A DNA stretch of 64,000 nt from NCBI RefSeq assembly GCF_024195285.1, contig NZ_JALHBS010000046.1, positions 1 to 64,000 of the forward strand, written 5' to 3'. Position 1 is the first letter of the stretch. Every line of letters begins with the position of its first letter. The stretch comes from Aurantimonas marianensis (GTDB lineage Bacteria > Pseudomonadota > Alphaproteobacteria > Rhizobiales > Rhizobiaceae). The notes under the pieces are model-generated. The model was not told where the DNA came from. It worked only from the letters and a program-made list of their open reading frames with translations, and made no database searches. Positions 42,194 to 51,451 of this stretch are shown here, one piece after another. The position numbers and the translations under genes are program-made.

Positions 42194-43843
42194 ATGGCAC
42201 GCCAGTTCATCTATCACATGTCCGGACTTACCAAGGCCTACGGCAACAAGAAGGTCCTGGAGAACATCCACCTTTCCTTCTACCCCGACGCCAAGATCGG
42301 CATTCTCGGTCCGAATGGTTCGGGTAAATCGACGCTTCTGAAAATCATGGCCGGCGAGGACAAGGAGTTCACCGGCGAGGCCTGGGCGGCCGAAGGCGCC
42401 AAGGTCGGCTATCTGCCGCAGGAGCCGCATCTCGACGAGACCAAGACCGTCTTCGAGAACGTCATGCAGGGCGTCGCCGAAAAGCAGGCGATCCTCGATC
42501 GCTACAACGAACTGATGATGAACTACTCCGAGGAGACGGCGGAGGAGGGGGCGAAGCTCCAGGATCTGATCGACGCCCAGAATCTGTGGGACCTGGAGTC
42601 GCAGGTCGAGATGGCGATGGACGCGCTGCGCTGTCCGCCGGCCGACGCTGAGATCGCGCCGCTGTCCGGCGGCGAGAAGCGCCGGGTGGCGCTCTGCCAA
42701 CTGCTGTTGTCGAAGCCCGACATCCTGTTGCTCGACGAGCCGACCAACCATCTCGACGCCGAGACCATCCTGTGGCTGGAAAAGCACCTGCGCGAATACG
42801 AGGGCTCGGTGTTGATGGTCACCCACGACCGCTACTTCCTCGACAACGTCACCGGCTGGATTCTCGAGCTCGATCGCGGTCGCGGCATGCCTTACGAGGG
42901 CAACTATTCGGTCTATCTGGAAAAGAAGGCCAAGCGGATGAAGCAGGAGGGCCGGGAGGACGACGCGCGCATGCGCGCGCTGACCCGCGAGCGCGAATGG
43001 ATCCAGCAGGGAGCCAAGGCCCGCCAGTCGAAGTCCAAGGCGCGGATCAAGGCCTATAACGAGCTGGTCGAGATCGCCGAAAACCGCAAGCCGGCGGACG
43101 GCAAGATCGTCATCCCGACCGGCGAGCGGCTCGGCAACCGGGTCATCGAGGTCGAGAACCTGACCAAGAGCTACGGCGACCGGGTGCTGATCGAAAACCT
43201 TTCGTTCAAGCTGCCGGCCGGCGGCATCGTCGGAATCATCGGGCCGAACGGCGCCGGCAAGTCGACCCTGTTCAAGATGATCACTGGCCAGGAAGAGCCC
43301 GACAGCGGCAAGATCGAGGTCGGCGAGACGGTGGATCTTGGCTATGTCGACCAGAGCCGCGACGATCTCGCCCCCAACAAGACGGTCTGGGAAGAGGTGT
43401 CGGGCGGCGTCGACATCATGAAGCTCGGCAAATACGAGATGAACAGCCGGGCCTATGTCGGCAACTTCAACTTCAAGGGCGGCGACCAGCAGCAGAAGGT
43501 CGGGACGCTCTCGGGCGGCCAGCGCAACCGGGTGCATCTCGCCAAGATGCTCAAATCCGGCGCCAACGTCATCCTGCTCGACGAGCCGACAAACGATCTC
43601 GACACCGAGACCCTCACGGCGCTCGAGGACGCGCTGGAGGAATATGCCGGCTGCGCCGTGGTGATCAGCCATGATCGCATGTTCCTCGACCGGCTGGCGA
43701 CGCACATCCTGGCCTTCGAGGGCGACAGCCACGTTGAGTGGTTCGAGGGCAATTTCGAGGATTACGAGCAGGACAAGATCCGCCGCCTCGGCCCGGAATC
43801 GGTCAACCCGAAGCGGCCGACCTACAAGCGCCTGACGCGGTAG
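42194..43843 (+). CDS. ettA: energy-dependent translational throttle protein EttA
   Basis: 549 residues, ABC-F family. It binds the ribosomal E site and gates elongation according to the ATP/ADP ratio. Two ABC cassettes are present: Walker A GPNGSGKST near residue 40 with signature LSGGEKRRVALC, and GPNGAGKST near 355 with LSGGQRNRVHL. The linker and arm with KAKRMKQEGREDDARMRALT lies between them. FIYHMSGLTKAYGNKKVLEN is the canonical EttA start. No membrane domain is present. Confidence 0.96.
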   Translation: MARQFIYHMSGLTKAYGNKKVLENIHLSFYPDAKIGILGPNGSGKSTLLKIMAGEDKEFTGEAWAAEGAKVGYLPQEPHLDETKTVFENVMQGVAEKQAILDRYNELMMNYSEETAEEGAKLQDLIDAQNLWDLESQVEMAMDALRCPPADAEIAPLSGGEKRRVALCQLLLSKPDILLLDEPTNHLDAETILWLEKHLREYEGSVLMVTHDRYFLDNVTGWILELDRGRGMPYEGNYSVYLEKKAKRMKQEGREDDARMRALTREREWIQQGAKARQSKSKARIKAYNELVEIAENRKPADGKIVIPTGERLGNRVIEVENLTKSYGDRVLIENLSFKLPAGGIVGIIGPNGAGKSTLFKMITGQEEPDSGKIEVGETVDLGYVDQSRDDLAPNKTVWEEVSGGVDIMKLGKYEMNSRAYVGNFNFKGGDQQQKVGTLSGGQRNRVHLAKMLKSGANVILLDEPTNDLDTETLTALEDALEEYAGCAVVISHDRMFLDRLATHILAFEGDSHVEWFEGNFEDYEQDKIRRLGPESVNPKRPTYKRLTR

Positions 43844-43986
43844 GGCGCGGGAAAGGGCAAGGCGGCCGGTTTCGGCCGTCGCGGGAGGCGCGCATCTGCT
43901 TGCCGGCCTCTCCCTGCGGCACCGGTGCCGTGCTAATCTCTCAACGATACGGCCACATGAGGTGGCCGGTTCGCTGGGAGGCGATC

Positions 43987-44322
43987 ATGGTGTCGACCAA
44001 GGCATGGAAGAGGGCGGGCGGCCTTGCGGGGCTCGCCCTCGTCGTTTTCGCGACGGGCGCCGAGGCCAAGCCGGCGAAGTGCTTCGCCACTGACGACGGT
44101 TATTTCGGCTGCGATTTTAAGATGACGGATTCGGCCGGCAGCTTCACCATCGAAGGACCGGCGGTCACCTACATCCTCCTGGTCGACAGCCCCGGCTACG
44201 CCTCCGGCTTCGTCAATCTCGGCACTCGCAACATTCCGCTCGCCGGAACCTATGTGCGGGAGCGGGACGATCCCGCCTGCTGGGCGAACGCCGAGACGAA
44301 TACGAAAATCTGCGCCTGGTAG
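43987..44322 (+). CDS. small exported hypothetical protein
   Basis: 111 residues. A signal peptide (GGLAGLALVVFATGAEA) is followed by a mature domain with four cysteines (KCFATDDGYFGCDFKM, then DPACWANAETNTKICAW at the end), likely two disulfides. GGGAGG precedes the ATG. Families with this Cys spacing are common small periplasmic proteins, but I cannot name this one. Convergent with the nitrilase-family gene, 21 bases apart. Confidence 0.68.
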   Translation: MVSTKAWKRAGGLAGLALVVFATGAEAKPAKCFATDDGYFGCDFKMTDSAGSFTIEGPAVTYILLVDSPGYASGFVNLGTRNIPLAGTYVRERDDPACWANAETNTKICAW

Positions 44323-44343
44323 GCAGTTCGGCAACCAGTCGCC

Positions 44344-45120
44344 TCAAACCGCCCGCAGCTCGTCGAGATAGGGATTCTGCTCCTTGCTAGCCGTGAAGGC
44401 GCCGGGATCGATGTCGGCGATCAGCCTCGCCGGCTCGTTCTCGCCGGCCTCGGCGAGGCGGCTGCCGTCGGGCGCGGCGATCGAGGACAGGCCCTGATAG
44501 GTAAAGCGCTCGTCCGCGCCGCACCAATCCGCATAGACCACGAAGACCTGGTTTTCGAAGGCTCGCACCGGGATCACGTTGCGGGCGATGAAGTGTGCCG
44601 CCGGGCTCCTCGGCAGTGCCGTCGGCACCAGCACGATCTCGGCGCCGCGCCTGGCGAGATCGCGGACATGTTCGGGAAACTCGACGTCGAAACAGACCAG
44701 CAGGCCGGCCTTCATCCCGCCGATGTCGACGATGGGGGGAGGGATATCGCCGGCGCGAAACAGCGTCTTTTCGTAAGCGCCGTAAAGCTGGCGCTTGGCG
44801 TAGACGACCGGTTCCTCGCCGGGACGCAAAAGTACCGCGGCGTTGACGATCGCGCCGTCGCGTTGGAGTGCGATGCCGGAGACGATGGCGACATCGCTCT
44901 GGGCGGCAAGACGGGCGAGGGCCGCCAAATCGTCGTCGCCACGCGCCCGCGCCTCGTCCTTGATCGCTTCGCCGGCGCCGTAGCCGGGCAGGGCGAGTTC
45001 AGGAAACACCGCGAGCGTTGCGCCCGCTTGTTTCGCCTCGGCGACATGGGCTTCGATCGCCGCGAGTCGGGCGGAAGAGGCCTCGCCGCTGGCGGAAAGC
45101 TGGAACGCAGCGACCCTCAT
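44344..45120 (-). CDS. nitrilase-superfamily carbon-nitrogen hydrolase
   Basis: 258 residues. Catalytic triad: Glu in FPELALPGYG, Lys in YAKRQLYGAYE, Cys in GLLVCFDVEFPE. The superfamily hydrolyses amides and nitriles; in this setting an N-carbamoyl or omega-amide product of guanidino or polyamine catabolism is a reasonable substrate. It is the last gene of the operon and starts in an ATGA overlap with the permease gene upstream. Confidence 0.9.
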   Translation of the reverse strand: MRVAAFQLSASGEASSARLAAIEAHVAEAKQAGATLAVFPELALPGYGAGEAIKDEARARGDDDLAALARLAAQSDVAIVSGIALQRDGAIVNAAVLLRPGEEPVVYAKRQLYGAYEKTLFRAGDIPPPIVDIGGMKAGLLVCFDVEFPEHVRDLARRGAEIVLVPTALPRSPAAHFIARNVIPVRAFENQVFVVYADWCGADERFTYQGLSSIAAPDGSRLAEAGENEPARLIADIDPGAFTASKEQNPYLDELRAV

Positions 45121-45923
45121 GTCTCGTCGCCCGCGCTCCAGGCGCCGAGCAGCCGCGGCAGATCGCCGAAGCGCGCGACGAGGCCGAAGACGACCACGGC
45201 GACCCCGACGAACAGGATCGAGACGCTGGCCATGGTCGGCGTGTAGCCGTAGCGCAGCGCGTTGAAGATCTTGATCGGCACCGTCTCGAAGGTGAAGCCC
45301 ACCGTCATGTAGGCGACGATATATTCGTTCAGCGACAGCACGAAGGCGAAGGCGAAGCCGGAGACGATGTAGGGGGCGATCATCGGCAAGACGATCGTCG
45401 ACAGGATGATGCGCTCGTCGGCGCCCATGGTCCGCGCCGCCTCGGTCACCTCCCGGTCGATGGTCGAAAAGCCGAGCGACAGCGTCACCAGCGGCAGGCT
45501 GGTGAAGAAGATCGCGTGCGAGATGACGACGCTGTACCAGGCGCCGTAGGACCCGACCGTCGCCCAGAAGCTCAACGCGCCCAGCGCGGTGATCACCGGC
45601 GGCAGCACGAAGGGCGAGATGCCGAGGGTCTGGATCAGCCGGCCGACGAGGCTGACGCGTTTCCACAGCGCATAGGCGATCGGCAGGGCGATGAGGACGG
45701 AGAGCGTCGCCGCGCCGAGGGCAATCAGGACCGATGTCGTCAGGGCGCTGCGCCAGTCACCATCGGTGAAGATCTGGGCGTACCAATCCAGCGAAAAGCC
45801 TTCGGGCGGAAAGGTCAGGCTGCGCTTTTCGTTGACCGAGACCCCGGCGATGACGACCAGCGGGCCGGCGAGGAACAGCGCGACGAGGAAGAGGAAGAAC
45901 CGGGTAAAAAACCGCTCGCTCAT
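45117..45923 (-). CDS. ABC transporter permease, PotC-like
   Basis: 268 residues, six membrane helices. The permease coupling motif EAARTMGADERIILSTIVLP (EAA loop) lies in the second half. It resembles the second permease of spermidine/putrescine-type importers. The start at 45923 overlaps the upstream permease by four bases and the stop overlaps the nitrilase gene by four. Confidence 0.92.
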   Translation of the reverse strand: MSERFFTRFFLFLVALFLAGPLVVIAGVSVNEKRSLTFPPEGFSLDWYAQIFTDGDWRSALTTSVLIALGAATLSVLIALPIAYALWKRVSLVGRLIQTLGISPFVLPPVITALGALSFWATVGSYGAWYSVVISHAIFFTSLPLVTLSLGFSTIDREVTEAARTMGADERIILSTIVLPMIAPYIVSGFAFAFVLSLNEYIVAYMTVGFTFETVPIKIFNALRYGYTPTMASVSILFVGVAVVVFGLVARFGDLPRLLGAWSAGDET

Positions 45924-46780
45924 GCTGGTTTCCCCTTGTGGCCGAGCACGGTCGTCAACAGCACGAGCAACAGGCTGGCGATGACGAGGAAGACCGCCAT
46001 TGCCGCCGCGAAGGGCATGTTCGACTGGTAGATCGCCTGATCGGTGATCAGCACCGACAGCGTCCAGTGCTGCGGCCGGCCGAGCAGTTGCGGCAAGAGA
46101 TAAGCGCCGAGGGCGAAGACGAAGACGATGATGAAGGTGGCGATCAGCGTCGTGCGCATTGCCGGCAGGATGACGGTCAGGAACGAGCGGACCGGCGAGG
46201 CGCCGAGGGTGCGCGCGGCTTCCGCCAGCGACGGGTCGAGACGGGAGAAGGACGGGTAGAGCACGAGCACCGCATAGGGCAGCGCCTGATAGACCATGCC
46301 GGCGAGGACGGCGCCGAAACTCGGGCTCCAGGAATCGGGGCCATCCATCAGCCCGATCGCCGCGAAAAGGTTGGAGATGCCGGCGGTACGGCTCAAGAGC
46401 GTCGACCAGGCAAAGCCGATGATCACCTCCGACAGCGACAGGACGGCAAGCATCGCGACCAACCACGGCACCTGCGCCCGCCGCGACAGTCTCGTGAGAA
46501 GATAGGTGAACGGCGCGCCGACGGTCAGGCAGATGGCCGAGACGGCAGCCGACAGGGCGAGCGAGAACAGCAGCACCTCACCGAAGAACAGGCTGAGGAA
46601 GCGGGCATAGTTCGCGGTGGTGAAGATCGGTACGTAGAAGCCGCCCTGCACCCGCTCGAAGAACGACACCGCGATCATCAGCCCGAACGGCACGACGAAG
46701 AAAGCGAACAGCATCAGCGCCGGAAAAACGAGCGGCAGTTGGCCGCCCGAACGCTGGCCCGCGGTGGCCGGCGCGCTCAT
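45920..46780 (-). CDS. ABC transporter permease, PotB-like
   Basis: 286 residues, about six membrane helices. The EAA loop is LAEAARTLGASPVRSFLTVI. It pairs with the PotC-like permease to form the channel. It overlaps the ATPase gene upstream by four bases (ATGA), giving strict co-translation of the transporter. Confidence 0.92.
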   Translation of the reverse strand: MSAPATAGQRSGGQLPLVFPALMLFAFFVVPFGLMIAVSFFERVQGGFYVPIFTTANYARFLSLFFGEVLLFSLALSAAVSAICLTVGAPFTYLLTRLSRRAQVPWLVAMLAVLSLSEVIIGFAWSTLLSRTAGISNLFAAIGLMDGPDSWSPSFGAVLAGMVYQALPYAVLVLYPSFSRLDPSLAEAARTLGASPVRSFLTVILPAMRTTLIATFIIVFVFALGAYLLPQLLGRPQHWTLSVLITDQAIYQSNMPFAAAMAVFLVIASLLLVLLTTVLGHKGKPA

Positions 46781-47820
46781 CGGTGCTCGCCGTCGGGAAA
46801 GACGACGATGGTTTCCGGATCGAGCCCGAGTGAGACCTTGTCGCCGACGGCGAGCCCACCGCTGCCTGCCGGCCTTTGGGCGATGATGCGGCCGGCGGCT
46901 GTGTCGAGATAAACCTCGACCGCCGAGCCCATGTCGCGGATGAACTCGACGCTCGCCGCGATCGGTGCCTCGCCTTCCGGCCGCACCGACACGTCTTCGG
47001 GCCGCAGGGAGATTTCGGCCGTGCGCCGCCCTGCCGGCAGCGCGAGGCCTGGAATCGGTGCGCCGGCGACATGGACCGCCCCGCCATCGAGCGATGCGGT
47101 CAAAAGATTGGTCTGACCGAGGAAGTCGGCGACGAAGGGGTCGACCGGCCGGCGATAGATGTCGATCGGCCGGTCCATCTGCAGGATGCGTCCGCCCTTC
47201 ATGACGACGATCTTGTCGGCCATGGTCATCGCCTCGCGCTGGTCGTGGGTGACGACGATGGTGGTAACGCCGAGGCGTTGCTGAAGCTGGCGCAGTTCCA
47301 CCTGCATCGCCTCGCGCAGCTTGGCGTCGAGCGCCGACAAGGGCTCGTCGAGGAGGAACAGCTTCGGCGAAACCGCGAGCGCGCGGGCGATCGCCACCCG
47401 CTGGCGCTGGCCGCCGGAAAGCTGCGACACCGCGCGGTCGGCGACGCCGGGAAGCCGCACCATGTCGAGCAGTTCGGCGACCCGCGCCTCGCGTTCCGCC
47501 TTGCCCCGGCGGCGGATCTTGAGGGGATAGGCAATGTTCTCGCCGACGGTCAGATGCGGAAACAGCGCCAGCGACTGGAACACCATCCCGAAGTCGCGCT
47601 TGTGCACCGGACGGTCGCCGATCGCTGCGCCATCGAAGCGCACGTCGCCGGCGCTTGGCGTTTCCAGCCCGGCGACGATCCGCATCAGCGTGGTCTTGCC
47701 GCAGCCGGACGGGCCGAGCAGACAGACGAAGCTGCCGGCCGGCACGTTCAGCACGGCGTCGTCGACCGCGACGACGGAACCGTAGCGCTTGGTGACGTTG
47801 ACGAGTTCGAGACCGCTCAT
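46777..47820 (-). CDS. ABC transporter ATPase, PotA-like
   Basis: 347 residues. Walker A GPSGCGKTT near residue 36, signature LSGGQRQRVAIARALAVSPK, Walker B LFLLDEPLSALDAK, and the switch His in VVTHDQREAMTMAD. The C-terminal ~110 residues form a TOBE/MOI-type regulatory domain. The start at 47820 (MSGLELVNVTKRYG) gives the usual N-terminus; neither this nor the ATG at 47850 has a clear ribosome site. Confidence 0.93.
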   Translation of the reverse strand: MSGLELVNVTKRYGSVVAVDDAVLNVPAGSFVCLLGPSGCGKTTLMRIVAGLETPSAGDVRFDGAAIGDRPVHKRDFGMVFQSLALFPHLTVGENIAYPLKIRRRGKAEREARVAELLDMVRLPGVADRAVSQLSGGQRQRVAIARALAVSPKLFLLDEPLSALDAKLREAMQVELRQLQQRLGVTTIVVTHDQREAMTMADKIVVMKGGRILQMDRPIDIYRRPVDPFVADFLGQTNLLTASLDGGAVHVAGAPIPGLALPAGRRTAEISLRPEDVSVRPEGEAPIAASVEFIRDMGSAVEVYLDTAAGRIIAQRPAGSGGLAVGDKVSLGLDPETIVVFPDGEHR

Positions 47821-47886
47821 CGCTTGTGTCCGGTAATTAAGGCCGGTCATCGCAAGGACGACCGGCCGATTTCGCGAGGGCGGGGC

Positions 47887-48975
47887 TCAGCCGACGATCA
47901 GCTCAGTCCATTTCTGGTTCAGCCAGTCGGCCTTGTCGACATAGAGATCGTAGCGCGGCACGATCGGGTCGATCTCGGACGAGACCGCCGCGAACTCCTC
48001 GTCGGTGAGGTCGAGCGACGCGCGCTTGATCACCGGGGCGGTGCCGACCTTGCGGGCGAGCAGCGCCTGGATTTCAGGCTGCGTCATGTAGTCGATGAAT
48101 TCATGGGCGAGATCGAGCTTCTCCGAAGCCTTGGTCACCGCCCAGCAGCCCGAATCCGAGATGCCGCCTTCCTTCGGGAAGGTCGAGCGCACCGGGAAAC
48201 CGTCGGCGGCGGCAAGGCCGGTGACGTCGTGATAATACTGGCCCATCGGGATTTCGCCCGACTTCAGCGCCTGCTCGAACTGCGCCTCGTCGCGGTACCA
48301 GAGCTGGACGTTGGGCTTCAGCTCGGCGAGCTTGTCCATGACCTTGAGAATGCCCTCCTCGGTGTCGAGGATGTCGGTGCCGCCGAAGAAGGTCTTCGCC
48401 GTCACTTCCAGCAGGAACGAGTTGGAGACCAGCGCGAGCAGCCCGAGCTTTTCCTTGTTGGCCGGGTCCCAGAACGCCTGCCAGCTCTCCGGCGCGTCCG
48501 GATAGGTGTCGGTGTTGGTGACGAGGGTGATGTACCAGGCCACAGCGCCGATGCCCGCCACCCGGCCGTCGGGATATTCGACGATGAAAGGCGGCAGCAC
48601 GTCGCCGGAATTGGCGATCCTGCTCGTATCGAGCGGCGCCCAGAGCTCGGTCGATAGCCCCTTGCGCATGGCGACCTGCGACATCATCGAGACGTCGGCG
48701 GGAGCGGCGCCGGCGCGGGCGGCCTGTTCGAGCTGGACCAGCCAGGCCTCGCCGGTCGGTTCGGCGACGCTTTCGACGGCGATCCCTGACGCCTCGGTGA
48801 AGGCCGGGAAGATGTTGTTGTCGAAAGAATCCTTGAAGTAACCGCCGTAAACGCCGATCTTCAAAGACTTATCCTGCGCCCTCAGAATGGAGGGCATGGC
48901 CAGGCTCGCGCCGGCCATCGTCGCTCCGGCGAGGAGCGTGCGACGGTTGATGAGGAACGGGGTTCGCGTCGTCAT
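47887..48975 (-). CDS. ABC transporter substrate-binding protein, PotD-like, Tat-exported
   Basis: 362 residues. The N-terminus NRRTLLAGATMAGASLAM has the twin Arg of a Tat signal. The mature protein is a polyamine/iron-type binding fold (LKIGVYGGYFKDSF, GIGAVAWYITLVTNTDTYPD, PESWQAFWDPANKEKLGLLA). It should deliver a cationic amine or guanidino compound to the permeases. It lies 48 bases downstream of the agmatinase-family gene in the same operon. Confidence 0.92.
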   Translation of the reverse strand: MTTRTPFLINRRTLLAGATMAGASLAMPSILRAQDKSLKIGVYGGYFKDSFDNNIFPAFTEASGIAVESVAEPTGEAWLVQLEQAARAGAAPADVSMMSQVAMRKGLSTELWAPLDTSRIANSGDVLPPFIVEYPDGRVAGIGAVAWYITLVTNTDTYPDAPESWQAFWDPANKEKLGLLALVSNSFLLEVTAKTFFGGTDILDTEEGILKVMDKLAELKPNVQLWYRDEAQFEQALKSGEIPMGQYYHDVTGLAAADGFPVRSTFPKEGGISDSGCWAVTKASEKLDLAHEFIDYMTQPEIQALLARKVGTAPVIKRASLDLTDEEFAAVSSEIDPIVPRYDLYVDKADWLNQKWTELIVG

Positions 48976-49023
48976 TTCCAGTCTCCTTGGTTGGTTCTGT
49001 CAGTGGTCATGAGGCGGCGGCCG

Positions 49024-50067
49024 TCAACGGCGGCCAGGCGTGAAGGGCACCAGGCTCAGAAGCTCGAACAGCATCTGCGCCCCGGCATGGGCGGTGTTCG
49101 TCGTCGCGTCATATTGCGGCGCGACCTCGACCACGTCGCCGCCGACCATGTCGATCCCGGCGAGGCCGCGCAGGATCGCCTGCGCCTCGCGGGTGGTCAG
49201 TCCGCCGATCTCCGGCGTTCCGGTTCCCGGCGCGAAGGCCGGGTCGAGGCTGTCAATGTCGAAAGAAACATAGACCGGCCCGTCGCCGGCGACCGCGCGC
49301 GCCTTGGCGATCACGGCGTCGATGCCCATCGCCGGAATTTCCTCGGCGTGGATGACGGTCATGCCGGATTCAAAGGAGAACTCCCACAGATATTCCGACG
49401 AGCCCCTGATGCCGATCTGGATGCAGCGCTCGGGGTCGAGTACGCCGTCGAGGACGGCTTGCCGGAACGGCCCGCCATGGTGGAACTTGCAGCCGTCGAA
49501 CGGCCCCGACGTGTCGCAATGGGCGTCGACATGGATCATGCCGACAGGACGGTCCCGGCCTACGGCACGCAGGATCGGCAGGGTGATCGAATGATCGCCG
49601 CCGACAGAGAGCGGCGTGACGCCGGCGGAGACGATCGCGGCGATCGTCTTCTCGATGTCTTCGTGCGATGTGGCGAGATCGAAGCGGCTGCGGAAGGGCA
49701 CGTCGCCGATGTCGGCGACCTTGAGGTCGGCGCCCGGCATCGTCTTGAGGACGTGATTGTAGGGGCCAACGCGTTCCATCGCCCGCATGGCCCGTGGGCC
49801 GAAGCGGCTGCCATTGCGGTTGGTGACGCCGAGATCCATCGGCACGCCGATCAGAGCGACGTCGAGGTTGGCGAGATCCGGCGCCGACCAGTCGACGGCG
49901 CGGAACGGCATGTCGAGCAGCGTCGGCAGGCCGGCATAGGGCGCGACGCGCGTGCCTTTCGGGTCGAACAGCTTGGCCGCGACAGCCGCGAAGCCGGCGT
50001 CGTGGATCGTTCGTTCGTTGTCGCCGGCAAAGCGCTGGCGCAGCGCGTCGAGTTTGTCGCTATCCAT
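49024..50067 (-). CDS. agmatinase/ureohydrolase family enzyme
   Basis: 347 residues. Manganese-dependent ureohydrolase releasing urea from guanidino compounds. The metal ligands are all visible: GGDHS, HVDAHCDTS and SFDIDSLDPAFAPGTGTPEI. Agmatine or guanidinobutyrate are the likeliest substrates; the longer length and N-terminal extension are common in guanidinobutyrase-like members. The start is the ATG at 50067 after GAGGA. It overlaps the stop of the aminotransferase gene by eight bases. Confidence 0.9.
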   Translation of the reverse strand: MDSDKLDALRQRFAGDNERTIHDAGFAAVAAKLFDPKGTRVAPYAGLPTLLDMPFRAVDWSAPDLANLDVALIGVPMDLGVTNRNGSRFGPRAMRAMERVGPYNHVLKTMPGADLKVADIGDVPFRSRFDLATSHEDIEKTIAAIVSAGVTPLSVGGDHSITLPILRAVGRDRPVGMIHVDAHCDTSGPFDGCKFHHGGPFRQAVLDGVLDPERCIQIGIRGSSEYLWEFSFESGMTVIHAEEIPAMGIDAVIAKARAVAGDGPVYVSFDIDSLDPAFAPGTGTPEIGGLTTREAQAILRGLAGIDMVGGDVVEVAPQYDATTNTAHAGAQMLFELLSLVPFTPGRR

Positions 50068-51250
50068 GGGCTGTCCTCGTCGCATGGGGTTGGTCGTCCG
50101 CCCGAAAGCCGCCGGCGAGGCCGAGCGCCAGCCGGCGCGCCAGTTCGCGGATCCGGTCCACGGGGACATTGGCGAAGGCGATCCGCAGATGGTCTTCCTG
50201 GCTTGGGCCGAAGAAGCTGCCCGGCAGCACCAGCACGCCCAGATCGCGCATCAGCGCCTCGGCGACCGCTTCAGCCGACAGACCGCGCCAGGGATGGCGG
50301 ACATAGGCGAAATAGGCGCCGATCTGTTGGAGCGCCCAGCCATCGAGGCGGCCGGTCTCCTCCCGGAAAACACCGGCGCGTTTCGCGATCTCGTGGCGGT
50401 TGTCGCCCCGCCAGTCGGCGAGCGCGGGGATCGCCCAGGGCAGGGCGGCCTGCGTCGGCCGCGGCGCGCAGATCTGCACGCAGTCAATGACCTTCTCCAT
50501 CTGCGCGATGAACCCGGATCCGGCGATCATCGCCCCTACGCGATGGCCGGGGATCGCGTAGGATTTGGAGAAGGAATAGAGGCTGACCAGATGCTCGCGC
50601 GCGGCGGCGCTGCCGAACAGGCGATGCGGCGCGCCGCTCTCCGGGGCCAGGAAATCGCGATAAGTCTCGTCGAGCACGAGGGTGAGGCTGCGGCGGACGC
50701 ACACGTCCAGCAACTCGGCAAGGAGGTCAGGCGGATAGACGGCACCGGTCGGGTTGTTGGGGGAAACGAGAACGAGAGCCCGGCAGCGGTCGTCGATCAG
50801 CGCCTCCACGTCACTCGGCACCGGCAGGAAGCCGGTTTCCGCTTGCAACGGCAGCACGCGCGCCTCGATGCCGAGCATCTCCAGCGTCATCTTGTGATTG
50901 AAGTACCAGGGCGCCGGCAGGACCACGGCGTCGCCGGCTTGGGCGACGCCCAGCATCGCGGCGAAAAACGCCTGGTTGCAGCCGGCGGTGATGGCAACGC
51001 GTGATGCGGCGATCTCACTGCGGTAGAGGCTGGAAACATGGGAGGCATAGGCCGCGCGCAATGCCTGGTCGCCGAGAATGTCGCCGTAGCGGGCCGCCTC
51101 CTGAGAGGCTGCTGTCACGGCGAGGCGTTCGGCGAATTCGGCTGGTGGCGCGTGGTCTGGAACCGCCTGGCTGCAATCGATCATGGCGCCGTGGGCGCCG
51201 TCATAGGATTCGATCCAGCGGCCGGCCCGCGCGATCGGCGGTGCCGTCAC
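50060..51250 (-). CDS. class I/II PLP aminotransferase
   Basis: 396 residues. PLP fold with the conserved Asn in LVSPNNPTGAVYPPDLLAEL, Asp-x-x-Tyr in LVLDETYRDFLAPESG, the PLP lysine in YSFSKSYAIPGHRVGAMI, and a C-terminal Arg in EDHLRIAFANVP. In this operon it could transaminate arginine, agmatine-derived amines or 4-aminobutyrate-type products. It is the first gene of the operon, 201 bases from the divergent LysR gene. Confidence 0.9.
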   Translation of the reverse strand: MTAPPIARAGRWIESYDGAHGAMIDCSQAVPDHAPPAEFAERLAVTAASQEAARYGDILGDQALRAAYASHVSSLYRSEIAASRVAITAGCNQAFFAAMLGVAQAGDAVVLPAPWYFNHKMTLEMLGIEARVLPLQAETGFLPVPSDVEALIDDRCRALVLVSPNNPTGAVYPPDLLAELLDVCVRRSLTLVLDETYRDFLAPESGAPHRLFGSAAAREHLVSLYSFSKSYAIPGHRVGAMIAGSGFIAQMEKVIDCVQICAPRPTQAALPWAIPALADWRGDNRHEIAKRAGVFREETGRLDGWALQQIGAYFAYVRHPWRGLSAEAVAEALMRDLGVLVLPGSFFGPSQEDHLRIAFANVPVDRIRELARRLALGLAGGFRADDQPHATRTAHG

Positions 51251-51419
51251 GGCGGCTAGCAGCGGGTTGCGGCGTGGCGTGGGTCTGCCGCCTTCGTTCT
51301 CAGCCAGCGTTGAACCCTCCCGAGTTTGCCCACAGTTTGCTCACTATGGCTCTCCGCCTTCTCCCCGGGCATTTGAGGGGGGCTGGACGCGCCATGACAT
51401 ACCGCACTATCAATCCTGA

Positions 51420-51437
51420 CATTGGCAAACATCAATG
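51420..51437. promoter_or_regulatory. candidate LysR-type binding dyad
   Basis: CATTG-N8-CAATG, with the T-N11-A feel of LysR boxes, lies just upstream of the ATG at 51452 in the divergent spacer. Autoregulation is the usual arrangement. The position argues against a start upstream of 51452. Confidence 0.42.
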
Positions 51438-51451
51438 TGAGACGGGTGGCG

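Noticed and set aside
41981-43732. 583-codon minus-strand frame opposite ettA
   Set aside because: Antisense shadow; no motifs, and ettA is complete on the other strand.
46876-48657. 593-codon plus-strand frame opposite the PotA-like and PotD-like genes
   Set aside because: It runs across two real genes on the other strand and has no family similarity.
44344-51250. The amine ABC transporter/agmatinase operon as a novel system
   Set aside because: Every component belongs to a well-known family in a common polyamine or guanidino-compound catabolic arrangement.
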